DNA of 40,513 nt from Candidatus Bruticola papionis. Its GTDB lineage: Bacteria; Vulcanimicrobiota; Xenobia; Xenobiales; Xenobiaceae. Of the stretch, positions 32,587 through 40,513 are shown one piece after another. Numbering within the stretch: the first letter of the stretch is position 1; every line of letters begins with the position of its first letter. The position numbers and the translations under genes were made by a program. Location: positions 27,791-68,303 of the forward strand of contig DHKB01000046.1 in NCBI GenBank assembly GCA_002407045.1, written 5' to 3'. The notes below the pieces were generated by a model. The model had not been told where the DNA came from and searched no databases. It saw only the letters and a program-made list of their open reading frames with translations.

Positions 32587-33693
32587 ATGGAGCAAGCACA
32601 AACTATGCCGCTCAGCAATATTTTACGCCAAAGTGCCGAAGAGCAATATTCCTTAGAGTTAGAAGTTCTTATCGACAATGAAACTAATTCCATACCTAGT
32701 GGGTGGAAGATGTCTCCCCAATCTGTACTTACTTACATATTGGGTAATACCAAAGTAAAAGGTGTAGCTATCACGCCTAAATATATGGGCTCAAAGCGTT
32801 TGTTAGAAATGGCTGTAGCTACTTTAGTTACCGATCGCGCTTTATTGCTAATTGGCGAGCCTGGTACAGCCAAATCGTGGCTGAGTGAGCATTTGACAGC
32901 AGCTATAAACGGTGACTCTACCAAAGTAATTCAGGGTACAGCTGGCACTACTGAAGAGCAAATTCGCTATTCCTGGAACTACGCTATGCTTATAGCTCGC
33001 GGCCCTAGCCCTGAAGCTTTAATAAAAACTCCCATTTACCAAGCTATGGAAACTGGCAGCATAGCCAGAATCGAAGAAATTTCTCGCTGTGCTAGCGAAG
33101 TGCAAGACGCTCTCATTTCTATTCTGTCAGAAAAACGCCTAAGTATACCTGAGCTGAATTTAGAAGTGCCAGCCCAAAAAGGCTTTTCTATTATTGCTAC
33201 GGCTAATACTCGAGACAAAGGCGTTAACGAAATGTCAGCCGCTTTGAAAAGGCGTTTTAATATTATCGTCTTACCTACGCCTACAGATATAAAAACAGAA
33301 ATAGAAATTGTGCGTACACGCGTAGAGCAAATGGCCAAAAACTTAGATCTACAAGCTAAATTGCCTAATTCCGATGTTATTATTCGCGTAGTAACTATTT
33401 TCCGCGAGTTGCGCTCTGGCAGCACCTTAGAAGGAGATCAGAAATTAAAAAGTGTCGGCGGAGTATTATCTACAGCTGAAGCCATCTCTATGTTGACAAA
33501 CTCTATGGCTCTAGCTGGAAGTTTTGGCAATGGCAATGTAAGTGAAGAGGATCTGGCTGCTGCACTACAAGGTGCTATAGTAAAAGACGAAACTAAAGAC
33601 CAAAATGCTTGGATCGAATATTTGGAAAATGTTATGAAAAAACGCCGTGGCAGCTGGACTTCTCTCTATAAAGCTTGCCGAGAGTTGAACTAA
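32587..33693 (+). CDS. MoxR-family AAA+ ATPase (YehL-like)
   Basis: The 368-residue ATPase leads a five-gene operon. The Walker A motif is GEPGTAKS (90-97). The Walker B region is IARIEEIS (159-166), with Glu where the Asp of classic DE normally stands. The sensor-1 Asn lies in IIATANTRDKG, and an Arg-rich LKRRFN box follows. The MoxR fold is supported by GTAGTTEEQIRYSWNY and EVQDALISILSEKRLSIP. MoxR proteins are remodelling or chaperone ATPases that usually act with a VWA partner, here encoded three genes on. The closest layout I know is E. coli yehL. No strong ribosome binding site precedes the ATG; TAAAAT at 32576-32581 is a possible -10, which would give almost no leader. Confidence 0.88.
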   Translation: MEQAQTMPLSNILRQSAEEQYSLELEVLIDNETNSIPSGWKMSPQSVLTYILGNTKVKGVAITPKYMGSKRLLEMAVATLVTDRALLLIGEPGTAKSWLSEHLTAAINGDSTKVIQGTAGTTEEQIRYSWNYAMLIARGPSPEALIKTPIYQAMETGSIARIEEISRCASEVQDALISILSEKRLSIPELNLEVPAQKGFSIIATANTRDKGVNEMSAALKRRFNIIVLPTPTDIKTEIEIVRTRVEQMAKNLDLQAKLPNSDVIIRVVTIFRELRSGSTLEGDQKLKSVGGVLSTAEAISMLTNSMALAGSFGNGNVSEEDLAAALQGAIVKDETKDQNAWIEYLENVMKKRRGSWTSLYKACRELN

Positions 33694-33699
33694 AAAAAG

Positions 33700-35967
33700 A
33701 TGGACTGGCCATATTTTTTCGGGATACGCCACCTTTCTCCGGCAGCTGCCTTTCATGTGCGTACCTTGTTAGATAAGCTTAACCCCAAACTTATCCTAAT
33801 AGAAGGCCCCAGCGATCTCACTACGCAGTTAAGTTGGCTGTGCCATCCTGAGGTTGTCTACCCTATTGCCATTTTAGCCTACACAAAAAGTACGCCTGTG
33901 CGTTCAATTTTGTATCCTTTGGCCATTTATTCTCCAGAAGTACAAGCTATTTTGTGGGCTCACGAACACAATGTAGAATGCCGTTTTATGGATTTGCCTT
34001 CAGCTGTTTTTTTAGCCCTGGGAGAAGAGAATAAAAGCCAACTTGAAAATGCAGATAGCCTTGGCGAAGAAAATGGCAACTTAACTACAGAGCAAGCTTA
34101 TAGCCGTTTGGAATTACTTAGTGGTGAAGATCACGATTCTTTTTGGGAGCGAAACTTCGAGAGCATCGAAAATGCCGAGCTATATGCACAAGCCTCGGCA
34201 ACTTTTGGCTTGGAATTGCGCAACTCTGTAAACGATAATTTAGATAGACAAGCTGAAAACATAGTGCGCGAAGCTTATATGAAGCGCGTTATTATCGATT
34301 CTTTAGCTAAAGGTTATAAGGCTGAGCAAATCTTTTGTGTGTGCGGCTCTTTTCATATAGATGGCTTATTGCATAATGAGCCCCTAACCGACGCAGAGTT
34401 AGCCGCTTTGCCACAAGCTGAAAGCGCTGCGACTCTTATGCCTTACTCTTACTATCGTCTCTCCGACCGTTCTGGATACGGAGCAGGCAACAAAGCACCG
34501 CAATATTTTCATCTTTTATGGGAAGCGCTCAATTCAGGCGGCTTAGATAATTTACCTTACCTTTATTTGGCTTCTTTAACCGCTTCTCAACGCAAATTTG
34601 GCAATTTAGTCTCATCAGCCGAAATAATTGAAGCCGTCCGTTTAGCGCAAGCACTGGCCACTATGAGAGGCAGTCGCTATCCAAGCTGGCCAGACTTACA
34701 CGACGCAGCCATTACTACTATAGGTCATGGCCACTTTTCAGAGCTAGCCTTAGCTTTTGCCGACGCCGATATAGGCACAACTATAGGTTTTTTACCTGAA
34801 GGTATCAGTCGCACCAGCTTGCAAGAAGATTTTTACAGGCAGCTTAAAGAGCTACATTTAGAACGTTTTCGCACAGCGGTCAGCCAGCCTTTAGATTTAG
34901 ATTTGCGAGAAAATTTGAGAGTCAAATCTAAAGAAGCGGCCTTTTTAGATTTACGTCGTTCTTTCTTTTTACACAGATTGCGCATCTTGGATATTTCTTT
35001 TGCCAGCCTCTCTGCGAAAAAGCAAATGCAAGCTAATTGGGGTGAATATTGGTCTTTGCGTTGGACTCCAGAAGCGGAAATAGAATTGGCGGAAAGCTCT
35101 CTTCTGGGCGACACTATCGAAGAAGCTGCCATGGTATCCTTAAAAGAACGTTGCCAAAAGAGCGACTCTGTAGCCGCAACCGCAAACTTACTTAAAGACG
35201 CTTTTTTAGGCGGACTTTCTGTCGCTTTTCAATATATCTTATCATCTTTACAAAAACTTTCCACAGAAGCAGCTTCTTTAGAAGATATAGCTCAAACAGC
35301 AGACGAATTGTCTTTAATAATACGTTGCGGCAACTTGCGCCAACTTGATTGCGTTCCCTTGTTGCCCTTAATTGAGCAACTCTATTTACGAGCTTGTTTA
35401 ATTACGGAAGAAAGTTGCTATACCAACGAATTTAAGCCTATTAAACAAGCTATGGAGCAAATCAATAAACTACAACTAAATCATAGCAACCTTGATGTTT
35501 CTCTGTGGACAACGTTGCTTAAACGCTTATCAGTAAATGATAAATTAAACGCTTATTTATCCGGTTTTGCCATGGCCCTTTTGCTCGAACGCGGCCTGGC
35601 CAAGGAAGCGGAACTAAATTGTGAAATAGGCCGACGTCTTTCTCATGGTATGTCAGCCGAATCTGGAGCTGGATGGTTCGAAGGCTTGGCCAGTAAGAAT
35701 CATCAAGCTTTAATTATGCGTCTCAATTTATGGAAAGTTTTAGATAAATATTTATCTGAACTAGACGAACAATCTTTTCGTCGCGCTTTGGTCTTTTTAC
35801 GCCGTACCTTTGCCGACTTTTCTCCTCAAGAAAAGAATGATATAGCTGAAAATTTAGGTGAATTATGGAATTTAAACCAGGCAACTGTCTCTTTAAGGCA
35901 AGCACCAGCAACTGAAGAGCAGCAATTTCTTAAAGATCTAGACGACTTTGACTTCAGTGATATTTAG
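33700..35967 (+). CDS. DUF5682 family protein (YehM-like), TraB/EreA-like motifs
   Basis: The 755-residue protein begins MDWPYFFGIRHLSPAAAFHV and fits the DUF5682 family, matching E. coli YehM in length and position. The N-terminal domain has three motifs in the order of the TraB/EreA/ChaN superfamily: GIRH (His11), ILIEGP (Glu35) and CVCGSFHIDGL (Gly216, His219). In that superfamily a GxxH...E...GxxH set forms the putative active site. The C-terminal 500 residues are largely helical and unassigned. The protein could thus be a hydrolase-like or metal-binding enzyme controlled by the ATPase; this is inference from motifs. It begins 6 bases after the ATPase gene and has no separate strong ribosome binding site, which suggests translational coupling. 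Confidence 0.8.
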   Translation: MDWPYFFGIRHLSPAAAFHVRTLLDKLNPKLILIEGPSDLTTQLSWLCHPEVVYPIAILAYTKSTPVRSILYPLAIYSPEVQAILWAHEHNVECRFMDLPSAVFLALGEENKSQLENADSLGEENGNLTTEQAYSRLELLSGEDHDSFWERNFESIENAELYAQASATFGLELRNSVNDNLDRQAENIVREAYMKRVIIDSLAKGYKAEQIFCVCGSFHIDGLLHNEPLTDAELAALPQAESAATLMPYSYYRLSDRSGYGAGNKAPQYFHLLWEALNSGGLDNLPYLYLASLTASQRKFGNLVSSAEIIEAVRLAQALATMRGSRYPSWPDLHDAAITTIGHGHFSELALAFADADIGTTIGFLPEGISRTSLQEDFYRQLKELHLERFRTAVSQPLDLDLRENLRVKSKEAAFLDLRRSFFLHRLRILDISFASLSAKKQMQANWGEYWSLRWTPEAEIELAESSLLGDTIEEAAMVSLKERCQKSDSVAATANLLKDAFLGGLSVAFQYILSSLQKLSTEAASLEDIAQTADELSLIIRCGNLRQLDCVPLLPLIEQLYLRACLITEESCYTNEFKPIKQAMEQINKLQLNHSNLDVSLWTTLLKRLSVNDKLNAYLSGFAMALLLERGLAKEAELNCEIGRRLSHGMSAESGAGWFEGLASKNHQALIMRLNLWKVLDKYLSELDEQSFRRALVFLRRTFADFSPQEKNDIAENLGELWNLNQATVSLRQAPATEEQQFLKDLDDFDFSDI

Positions 35968-35982
35968 AGGTTAAGCAAATAT

Positions 35983-37155
35983 ATGGATCAGGAACAGCAA
36001 AAAAAAATATCTCGCTGGCGCTTACTTTTAGGCTCGGAAAGTGAAGCAGAATTCAGCTCTATGGGCGCTCAACCCCTTAGCCAGGAACAATTTATGCTTG
36101 ATCAAGCTTTGGCCTCTGTCTATGGTACCACTGAAGAAAGCTTCAGTGGCAACGCCAGTTCAGCTTCTTCAGGATCTAAGCTTTCTTCGCCTCGTCTTTC
36201 CCGTTGGTTAGGCGATATTCGCTCTCTTTTTGATGCTGACACCGTTGCTATAGTCCAAAATGATGCCATAGAGCGCCAAGGTTTAAAACAACTTTTAACT
36301 GAGCCAGAATTATTAGATAATCTTCAAGTCGACGTCAATATGGCTTCTACTCTTTTAATGCTTAAAGATCAAATTCCGGCTAAATCTAAAGAGGCAGTGC
36401 GCAACTATATAAAAAAAATAGTTGAACATATCAATAAACTTTTAGCCGACAATTTACAGCGAGCAGTTACTGCCGCCATCAACAAAAAAAATCACTCTCC
36501 TCTGCCCTCATCGGCAGCTCTCGATTTTGCCCGTACTATTCGTCGCAATCTAAAAAATTTCAACCCTACATTAGGAACTATTATTCCCGAGCGTGTCTAT
36601 TTCTTTGAGAGAAATAGTCGGGCCAACCGCTGGCAAGTAATTTTAGATATAGATCAGAGCGGCTCTATGGGCTCTTCCATTATCTATTCCTCAGTAATGG
36701 CTTGCATTTTAGCTTCCATGACTTCTTTACATACCAATGTTGTAGCTTTTGATACCAACATTATGGATCTAAGCGACTTGTGTACTGATCCTGTAGATTT
36801 GCTTTTCGGCTTTCAAATGGGCGGCGGTACTGATATTGCTAAATCTTTAGCCTATTGCCAAAACCTTATAGAGCAACCGGATAGAACCTTATTTTTCCTC
36901 ATTTCAGACCTAGAAGAAGGCGGCAACCGCGCTTCTTTATTACGGCGTTTGCAAGATATGAAAAATTCAGGCATCAAGGTGGTAGTTTTACTGGCTATTG
37001 CCGATGGAGGCAAAGCTTATTATGACGCCCAAACGGCTCAGAAAATTGCCAACTTGGACATTCCTTGCTTTGCTTGCTCTCCGGAAAGACTTCCAGAGCT
37101 GTTGGAAAGAGCCTTAAAAAAACAAGATCTGTCTATTTTTGCTAAGAAAGGATAA
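35983..37155 (+). CDS. VWA-domain protein with intact MIDAS (YehP-like)
   Basis: The 390-residue protein has a helical, polar N-terminal half (1-210) and a von Willebrand factor A domain in the second half. The MIDAS metal site is complete: Asp224-Gln-Ser226-Gly-Ser228 (LDIDQSGSMG), the Thr283-Asp284 of GGGTDI, and the Asp of FFLISDLEEGG. In MoxR-VWA pairs the VWA protein binds a metal-dependent client and links it to the ATPase. The match in order and length to E. coli yehP is good. There is no signal peptide or membrane anchor, so it is cytosolic. It lies 15 bases after the DUF5682 gene, with AGAGG about 12 bases before the ATG. Confidence 0.88.
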   Translation: MDQEQQKKISRWRLLLGSESEAEFSSMGAQPLSQEQFMLDQALASVYGTTEESFSGNASSASSGSKLSSPRLSRWLGDIRSLFDADTVAIVQNDAIERQGLKQLLTEPELLDNLQVDVNMASTLLMLKDQIPAKSKEAVRNYIKKIVEHINKLLADNLQRAVTAAINKKNHSPLPSSAALDFARTIRRNLKNFNPTLGTIIPERVYFFERNSRANRWQVILDIDQSGSMGSSIIYSSVMACILASMTSLHTNVVAFDTNIMDLSDLCTDPVDLLFGFQMGGGTDIAKSLAYCQNLIEQPDRTLFFLISDLEEGGNRASLLRRLQDMKNSGIKVVVLLAIADGGKAYYDAQTAQKIANLDIPCFACSPERLPELLERALKKQDLSIFAKKG

Positions 37156-37165
37156 AAAGTGAACC

Positions 37166-38602
37166 ATGGCTTTAGTTAACGAAAATATGATTGCTTCTCT
37201 GGCGCCTTCACCTGCGGCATTAAAAAACGGACGTTTATTATCTCAAACGGGCAAATTTTCTAACTATTGCCAATCGGCTGATGGTACGCTCTATTGGGCG
37301 AAATGTGCTGGCAGCGGCCAAAGCACATACCAAACTTCTGCAGATTTTACCGACTCACTAAAACCAGTTTGCCGCTGCTCTTGCCCAAGTAGGCAATTTC
37401 CTTGCAAACACTCTCTAGGGCTACTCTTTGAAATTGCCCTAGGCAAAAATTTTGTTGTGGCCGATATTCCCCAAAATTTGCAAGAAAAACGCCGCAAACT
37501 TCAACAAAAAAATGAAAATAAAAAAATCACAACTACTAAACCCAAGGCTGCTAATACTTCTGCGCAAAAAAAGAAAATATCCAAGCAATTGGAAGGCTTA
37601 GCTTTAGCTGAAACTATAATCGATGAATTGCTCAATTCAGGATTGGCCACTCTGGCAGGAAACTCACTAAACAATTACCAAAAATTAGCCAAAAATTTTA
37701 GCAGTTGTTATTTGCCAGGAATACAGACAGCTTTTTTGCGTATGGCCTTAGCTGTGGAACATTTGCAAAAAAATCCTCAAGAAGCCGATAAGCAATATAG
37801 TTTAGTTTTACAAACTCTTATCACTTTACATTCGACTATAAAGAAATCAAAAGTTCTTTTGCAAAAGCAACTTAATGGTCAAGAAAGTACTCCAGAAGAG
37901 GCTATTTTATTCGAAGCTTTGGGAGGGATCTGGCGCTCCGAAGATCTGCGCAACTTAGGTTTGGTACGTCAAAATGTAAAATTAGTACAATTATCTTTTG
38001 ATGTTTCCTTAGATGAAGCCAAGCAAGAATACGTGGAACGCGCCTTCTGGATCGATATTGACACTGGTACTATTTATCATACGTTAAATTTACGTCCAGT
38101 TAGAGCTTTAAAGTATGTAAAAGCTTCTGATAGCTGTTTCAATTTATTAGAAGTAGCGGAATTGCTTATTTATCCTGGAGGGTTAAATCGCCGCGTCCGC
38201 TGGGAAGAATGTGCTGAATATCATCTTGATGATAAAATTAAGCTCCATTTACCTACTTTAGCGGAAGAAAATATTGCTGTAGCTGTAAAAAAAGCCAAAG
38301 GCCAATTTAAAAATACACTTTCCCCCAAATATTTGCCCGTTCTTTTACCTATCGCCCAAATTGGCTATATTGATGAAGTACCAGTTTTAATAGATCCTGC
38401 CGGAAATCGTATAGTTGTCCGCCATAGTCCAATAAACGCTCAAGAATATGATCCTATTGCCTCTTTAGAACATTTTCCGTTACCTATCGATGGTAACTGC
38501 GCCGCTTTTGGTTTACTTTTCTACGATAATTCTGATTATTCAATCTGTTTTGATCCGTACAGTATAATTACTCATAGTCAGATCGTCCGCTTAATGTTTT
38601 AG
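37166..38602 (+). CDS. SWIM zinc-finger protein (YehQ-like)
   Basis: The 478-residue protein has an N-terminal SWIM zinc finger: Cys71-Ser-Cys73, then Cys80-Lys-His82 (CRCSCPSRQFPCKHSLGL), matching the CxCx(n)CxH pattern. SWIM domains bind DNA or proteins in many contexts. A Lys-rich linker (about 107-140) leads to a mostly helical and then beta-containing C-terminal part that I do not recognise. In both E. coli (yehQ) and actinobacterial versions of this cluster, a SWIM protein sits with the MoxR, DUF5682 and VWA genes. It follows the VWA gene by 10 bases. A GTG just upstream is out of frame. Confidence 0.85.
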   Translation: MALVNENMIASLAPSPAALKNGRLLSQTGKFSNYCQSADGTLYWAKCAGSGQSTYQTSADFTDSLKPVCRCSCPSRQFPCKHSLGLLFEIALGKNFVVADIPQNLQEKRRKLQQKNENKKITTTKPKAANTSAQKKKISKQLEGLALAETIIDELLNSGLATLAGNSLNNYQKLAKNFSSCYLPGIQTAFLRMALAVEHLQKNPQEADKQYSLVLQTLITLHSTIKKSKVLLQKQLNGQESTPEEAILFEALGGIWRSEDLRNLGLVRQNVKLVQLSFDVSLDEAKQEYVERAFWIDIDTGTIYHTLNLRPVRALKYVKASDSCFNLLEVAELLIYPGGLNRRVRWEECAEYHLDDKIKLHLPTLAEENIAVAVKKAKGQFKNTLSPKYLPVLLPIAQIGYIDEVPVLIDPAGNRIVVRHSPINAQEYDPIASLEHFPLPIDGNCAAFGLLFYDNSDYSICFDPYSIITHSQIVRLMF

Positions 38603-38621
38603 AAGGGAGTGCCTAAAAACT

Positions 38622-40340
38622 ATGAATTTACAAACTTTATTCGATCTAAAAAAACAACTTGATCGCTTAGCTATTGCAGGCACTTCTTTATTAGAGAATG
38701 ATTTTCGCTTGCAAAAAAGTCTAGAAGCTATAGCTCCTCTAGCTGCATCCAGTCCTGTTTTTGCCAAAATTAGTGAAAGCCTAAAAAACTTGCTAGAAGC
38801 TCCTCAAGAGAAACGCAATTCTATTTTTCTAGACGTATTGGCTTTAGTAAATGCTGTAGTTTATACCCAAGGCAGTTTCGGATGCGCAGGTGAATTGACA
38901 GAGCAAAAAGCAGAGCCAGGACGCTGTTTAGAATTAAGTTACACTAAACTAAAAGAGATTTTAGATCCAATTACTAGTAAAGGCAGCGGTCGTTTCGCTC
39001 CTATTCAAGAGATATGGAACCATCACCCTGAATATTTTGCCGACTACCGAGTTATTTATCGGCTAATAGATGCTTTAGACGAAAATTATGCTGAATTAGG
39101 CACTTTGTACGTCAAAATTTTGCTCCATCAACTCAAAGAAGGAAATTTCAGTCCCAAGCTTCTGGAAGATAATTTTGATCCAGAAGGCAAACGCTCTATG
39201 ATCCGACGCGTCCAATTGTTAGCTTATGCCACTGAAGAACAAGAGTGGCTCTTAGAGCAATTGCCTAAAGCCAAAAAAGGCGTCAAAGAAGCTATTCTTT
39301 TAGCTTTAGGCAAAGATAAAGCTAATTTACCCATATTGTTAGATTTAGCCAACACAGAAAAAGGCAAAAATTACCAAGCTGTTCTCAGGGCTTTAGCTCA
39401 CATAGATACTTACGAAACTAAGCAATTATGGGAAAAAGAATTTGAAAAAGTTCCTCTCGCCGCTATACAATTGCTAGATGGCTCCACTACATCGCTGGCT
39501 ATAGAATTGGCTTCTCAGTTTCTCTTAGAAATTATGAAAAACTTAGCTGCCAATCCCCAAAACAAAGAGGCTATAAATGCTTTTCCCCATTGTTTAGAAG
39601 CTATGGCCGGAAAATGGAATGCCGACAGCGTAAATGTCTGGAGCCAAGCTGCACAATATGCCAAACATATTTACAATAATCCCTCAAATTGTGGCGCCAC
39701 AACTACTATGTTGGCTGCAGCTCTAGCTAAAAGTTTAGTAGTCAATCCTTGCAATGAAGCTAAAGCTACTGCCCAATGTCTAGCAGAACAATATCCGTCC
39801 TTTTTATGCCTAGGCTTTTTAGCTGATGCTTTAACTTTATCTAGCGAAGCCTTATATGATAAATACGCTGGTAAAATTGTGCATAAATCATTATTAAGAT
39901 GGGAAACTAAAGATAAAAGAACCGCTCGCTTGCAAATTACGGCAGCTATCTCTTGGATTTATCATAGTGAACTTCACAAAAGCGACGGTATTTATTACAG
40001 TTACCATGATTATTTAACTAATATAATTTTTGATAAATTCCAGCCTATTAACAAACTTGATTTACGCTGGTTTACTTTGCTAACAGCTCCCGACGTTGGC
40101 CGTCCAGACTCTATTGATTCCTACTTCTCCGACCTTCCGCAAATTGGTAGCATGTACTATTCTTTGGAGCAAATTATGGCTTGGCTTATCGATTCAAAGG
40201 ATCAAGCTCGCTGTAAAATTATCGGCGATTTTCTGTACCAAAGTGCTAAAAAAGAGAAAAACGTTTGGATTAAAGCTGATTACTTTAAGTATCTCAAACG
40301 ATGTGGCTGGAGTGATTCTGATTTAGAGTTTTTGCAATAG
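38622..40340 (+). CDS. helical-repeat protein, likely DUF5691-type
   Basis: The 572-residue protein is almost entirely alpha-helical by composition, with repeated leucine-rich helices of 15-20 residues typical of HEAT/ARM-like solenoids, for example PKAKKGVKEAILLALGKD and ANLPILLDLANTEKGKNY. It has no signal peptide, no catalytic motif and few cysteines. Actinobacterial versions of this cluster encode, next to the SWIM protein, a DUF5691 protein; position and fold class agree here, but I could not confirm the family. E. coli lacks it. It is the last gene of the operon, 19 bases after the SWIM gene, with AAGGGAG 13 bases before its ATG. It may scaffold the other four proteins. Confidence 0.6.
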   Translation: MNLQTLFDLKKQLDRLAIAGTSLLENDFRLQKSLEAIAPLAASSPVFAKISESLKNLLEAPQEKRNSIFLDVLALVNAVVYTQGSFGCAGELTEQKAEPGRCLELSYTKLKEILDPITSKGSGRFAPIQEIWNHHPEYFADYRVIYRLIDALDENYAELGTLYVKILLHQLKEGNFSPKLLEDNFDPEGKRSMIRRVQLLAYATEEQEWLLEQLPKAKKGVKEAILLALGKDKANLPILLDLANTEKGKNYQAVLRALAHIDTYETKQLWEKEFEKVPLAAIQLLDGSTTSLAIELASQFLLEIMKNLAANPQNKEAINAFPHCLEAMAGKWNADSVNVWSQAAQYAKHIYNNPSNCGATTTMLAAALAKSLVVNPCNEAKATAQCLAEQYPSFLCLGFLADALTLSSEALYDKYAGKIVHKSLLRWETKDKRTARLQITAAISWIYHSELHKSDGIYYSYHDYLTNIIFDKFQPINKLDLRWFTLLTAPDVGRPDSIDSYFSDLPQIGSMYYSLEQIMAWLIDSKDQARCKIIGDFLYQSAKKEKNVWIKADYFKYLKRCGWSDSDLEFLQ

Positions 40341-40342
40341 CT

Positions 40343-40367
40343 CGTAGCTTTAAGCTTTTTAGCTACG
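40343..40367 (+). terminator. weak hairpin after the operon
   Basis: CGTAGCT (40343-40349) pairs with AGCTACG (40361-40367) around an 11-base loop, starting 2 bases after the last stop codon. There is no following T run, so termination here is only probable. Confidence 0.4.
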
Positions 40368-40513
40368 CATAGATAATGCACGGCCCGCCAGTTAGCCACG
40401 TGGTGTTCAAGTTTGGGCTGCGGACTTGTATTCATGTTGAAATTTATAGCCGCCAACACGTTCGTTATACCCACCGGAGAAAACTTTATCGCGTTAGCGA
40501 TCTTTCGAGGAGG
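40368..40513 (+). other. leader of the next gene, ending in a Shine-Dalgarno sequence
   Basis: This last stretch has no convincing gene; a 64-residue frame on the minus strand (40280-40474) looks like chance. ATCGC-GTTA-GCGAT (around 40488-40502) is a small tetraloop hairpin, and the window ends in GAGGAGG (40507-40513), a strong ribosome binding site for a gene just outside. The unusually structured and less AT-rich leader could be regulatory, but no known riboswitch is evident. Confidence 0.45.

Noticed and set aside
33036..33425. 129-residue minus-strand frame inside the MoxR-type gene
   Set aside because: It is the antisense shadow of a conserved ATPase domain.
40280..40474. 64-residue minus-strand frame at the right edge
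   Set aside because: It overlaps the end of the operon, has no ribosome binding site and resembles no family.
1..40513. Insertion sequences, integrases, prophage genes or CRISPR arrays
   Set aside because: No transposase, integrase, phage structural or cas-like protein and no direct-repeat array was seen on either strand.

Overview
The window is ordinary, densely coded bacterial chromosome of about 42% G+C by eye. It has Shine-Dalgarno-led genes, short operons on both strands and intrinsic terminators. Signal peptides, a likely lipoprotein, a periplasmic-type prolyl oligopeptidase and a CtpA-type protease point to an organism with a developed envelope. A PerR-type regulator facing a rubredoxin/rubrerythrin fusion points to an anaerobe or microaerophile that detoxifies peroxide. 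The phylum cannot be fixed from this sequence alone; several proteins have no family I recognise, which fits a poorly sampled lineage.

Layout. 1-98: the 5' end of a minus-strand tRNA cut by the window edge, with a near-consensus sigma70 promoter. 391-10501: mostly envelope and unknown genes: a Gln/Gly-rich small protein, a GT-C-like membrane protein, a small secreted protein, a circularly permuted ATP-grasp ligase, a disordered/TM/beta-propeller protein followed by a propeller lipoprotein, an MFS transporter and a small conserved protein. 10610-13065: a minus-strand housekeeping run of fabF, rnc and a YggU/DUF167 gene, with a large hairpin in front of rnc. 13334-16805: a secreted Ig-like protein, then the oxidative-stress locus. 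There a 485-residue flavin reductase/rubredoxin/rubredoxin/rubrerythrin fusion is divergent from perR across a palindrome-rich AT spacer that holds a near-perfect PerR box. The fusion also carries an internal ribosome binding site that would release a free rubrerythrin. 16756-21284: an EamA transporter with mnmA, a small membrane protein, a metallophosphoesterase-fold protein that has lost its metal ligands, and galE. 21388-23602: an AT-rich type II restriction-modification pair. 23764-32339: prolyl oligopeptidase, an ECF S component behind a long hairpin, a MATE exporter, an operon of a zinc-ribbon protein, S41 protease and miaB, and hpf.

32587-40340 is the most interesting block. It is a five-gene, tightly spaced plus-strand operon: MoxR-type AAA+ ATPase, DUF5682-type protein, VWA/MIDAS protein, SWIM zinc-finger protein and a helical-repeat protein that fits the DUF5691 position. 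It matches the layout of E. coli yehL-yehM-yehP-yehQ and of actinobacterial clusters, and its biochemical function is unknown. The DUF5682 protein carries motifs that look like the TraB/EreA/ChaN hydrolase-like superfamily. This suggests an ATPase plus VWA adaptor remodelling or activating a buried hydrolase-like partner. The window ends in the leader of the next gene, with a Shine-Dalgarno sequence as its last bases.
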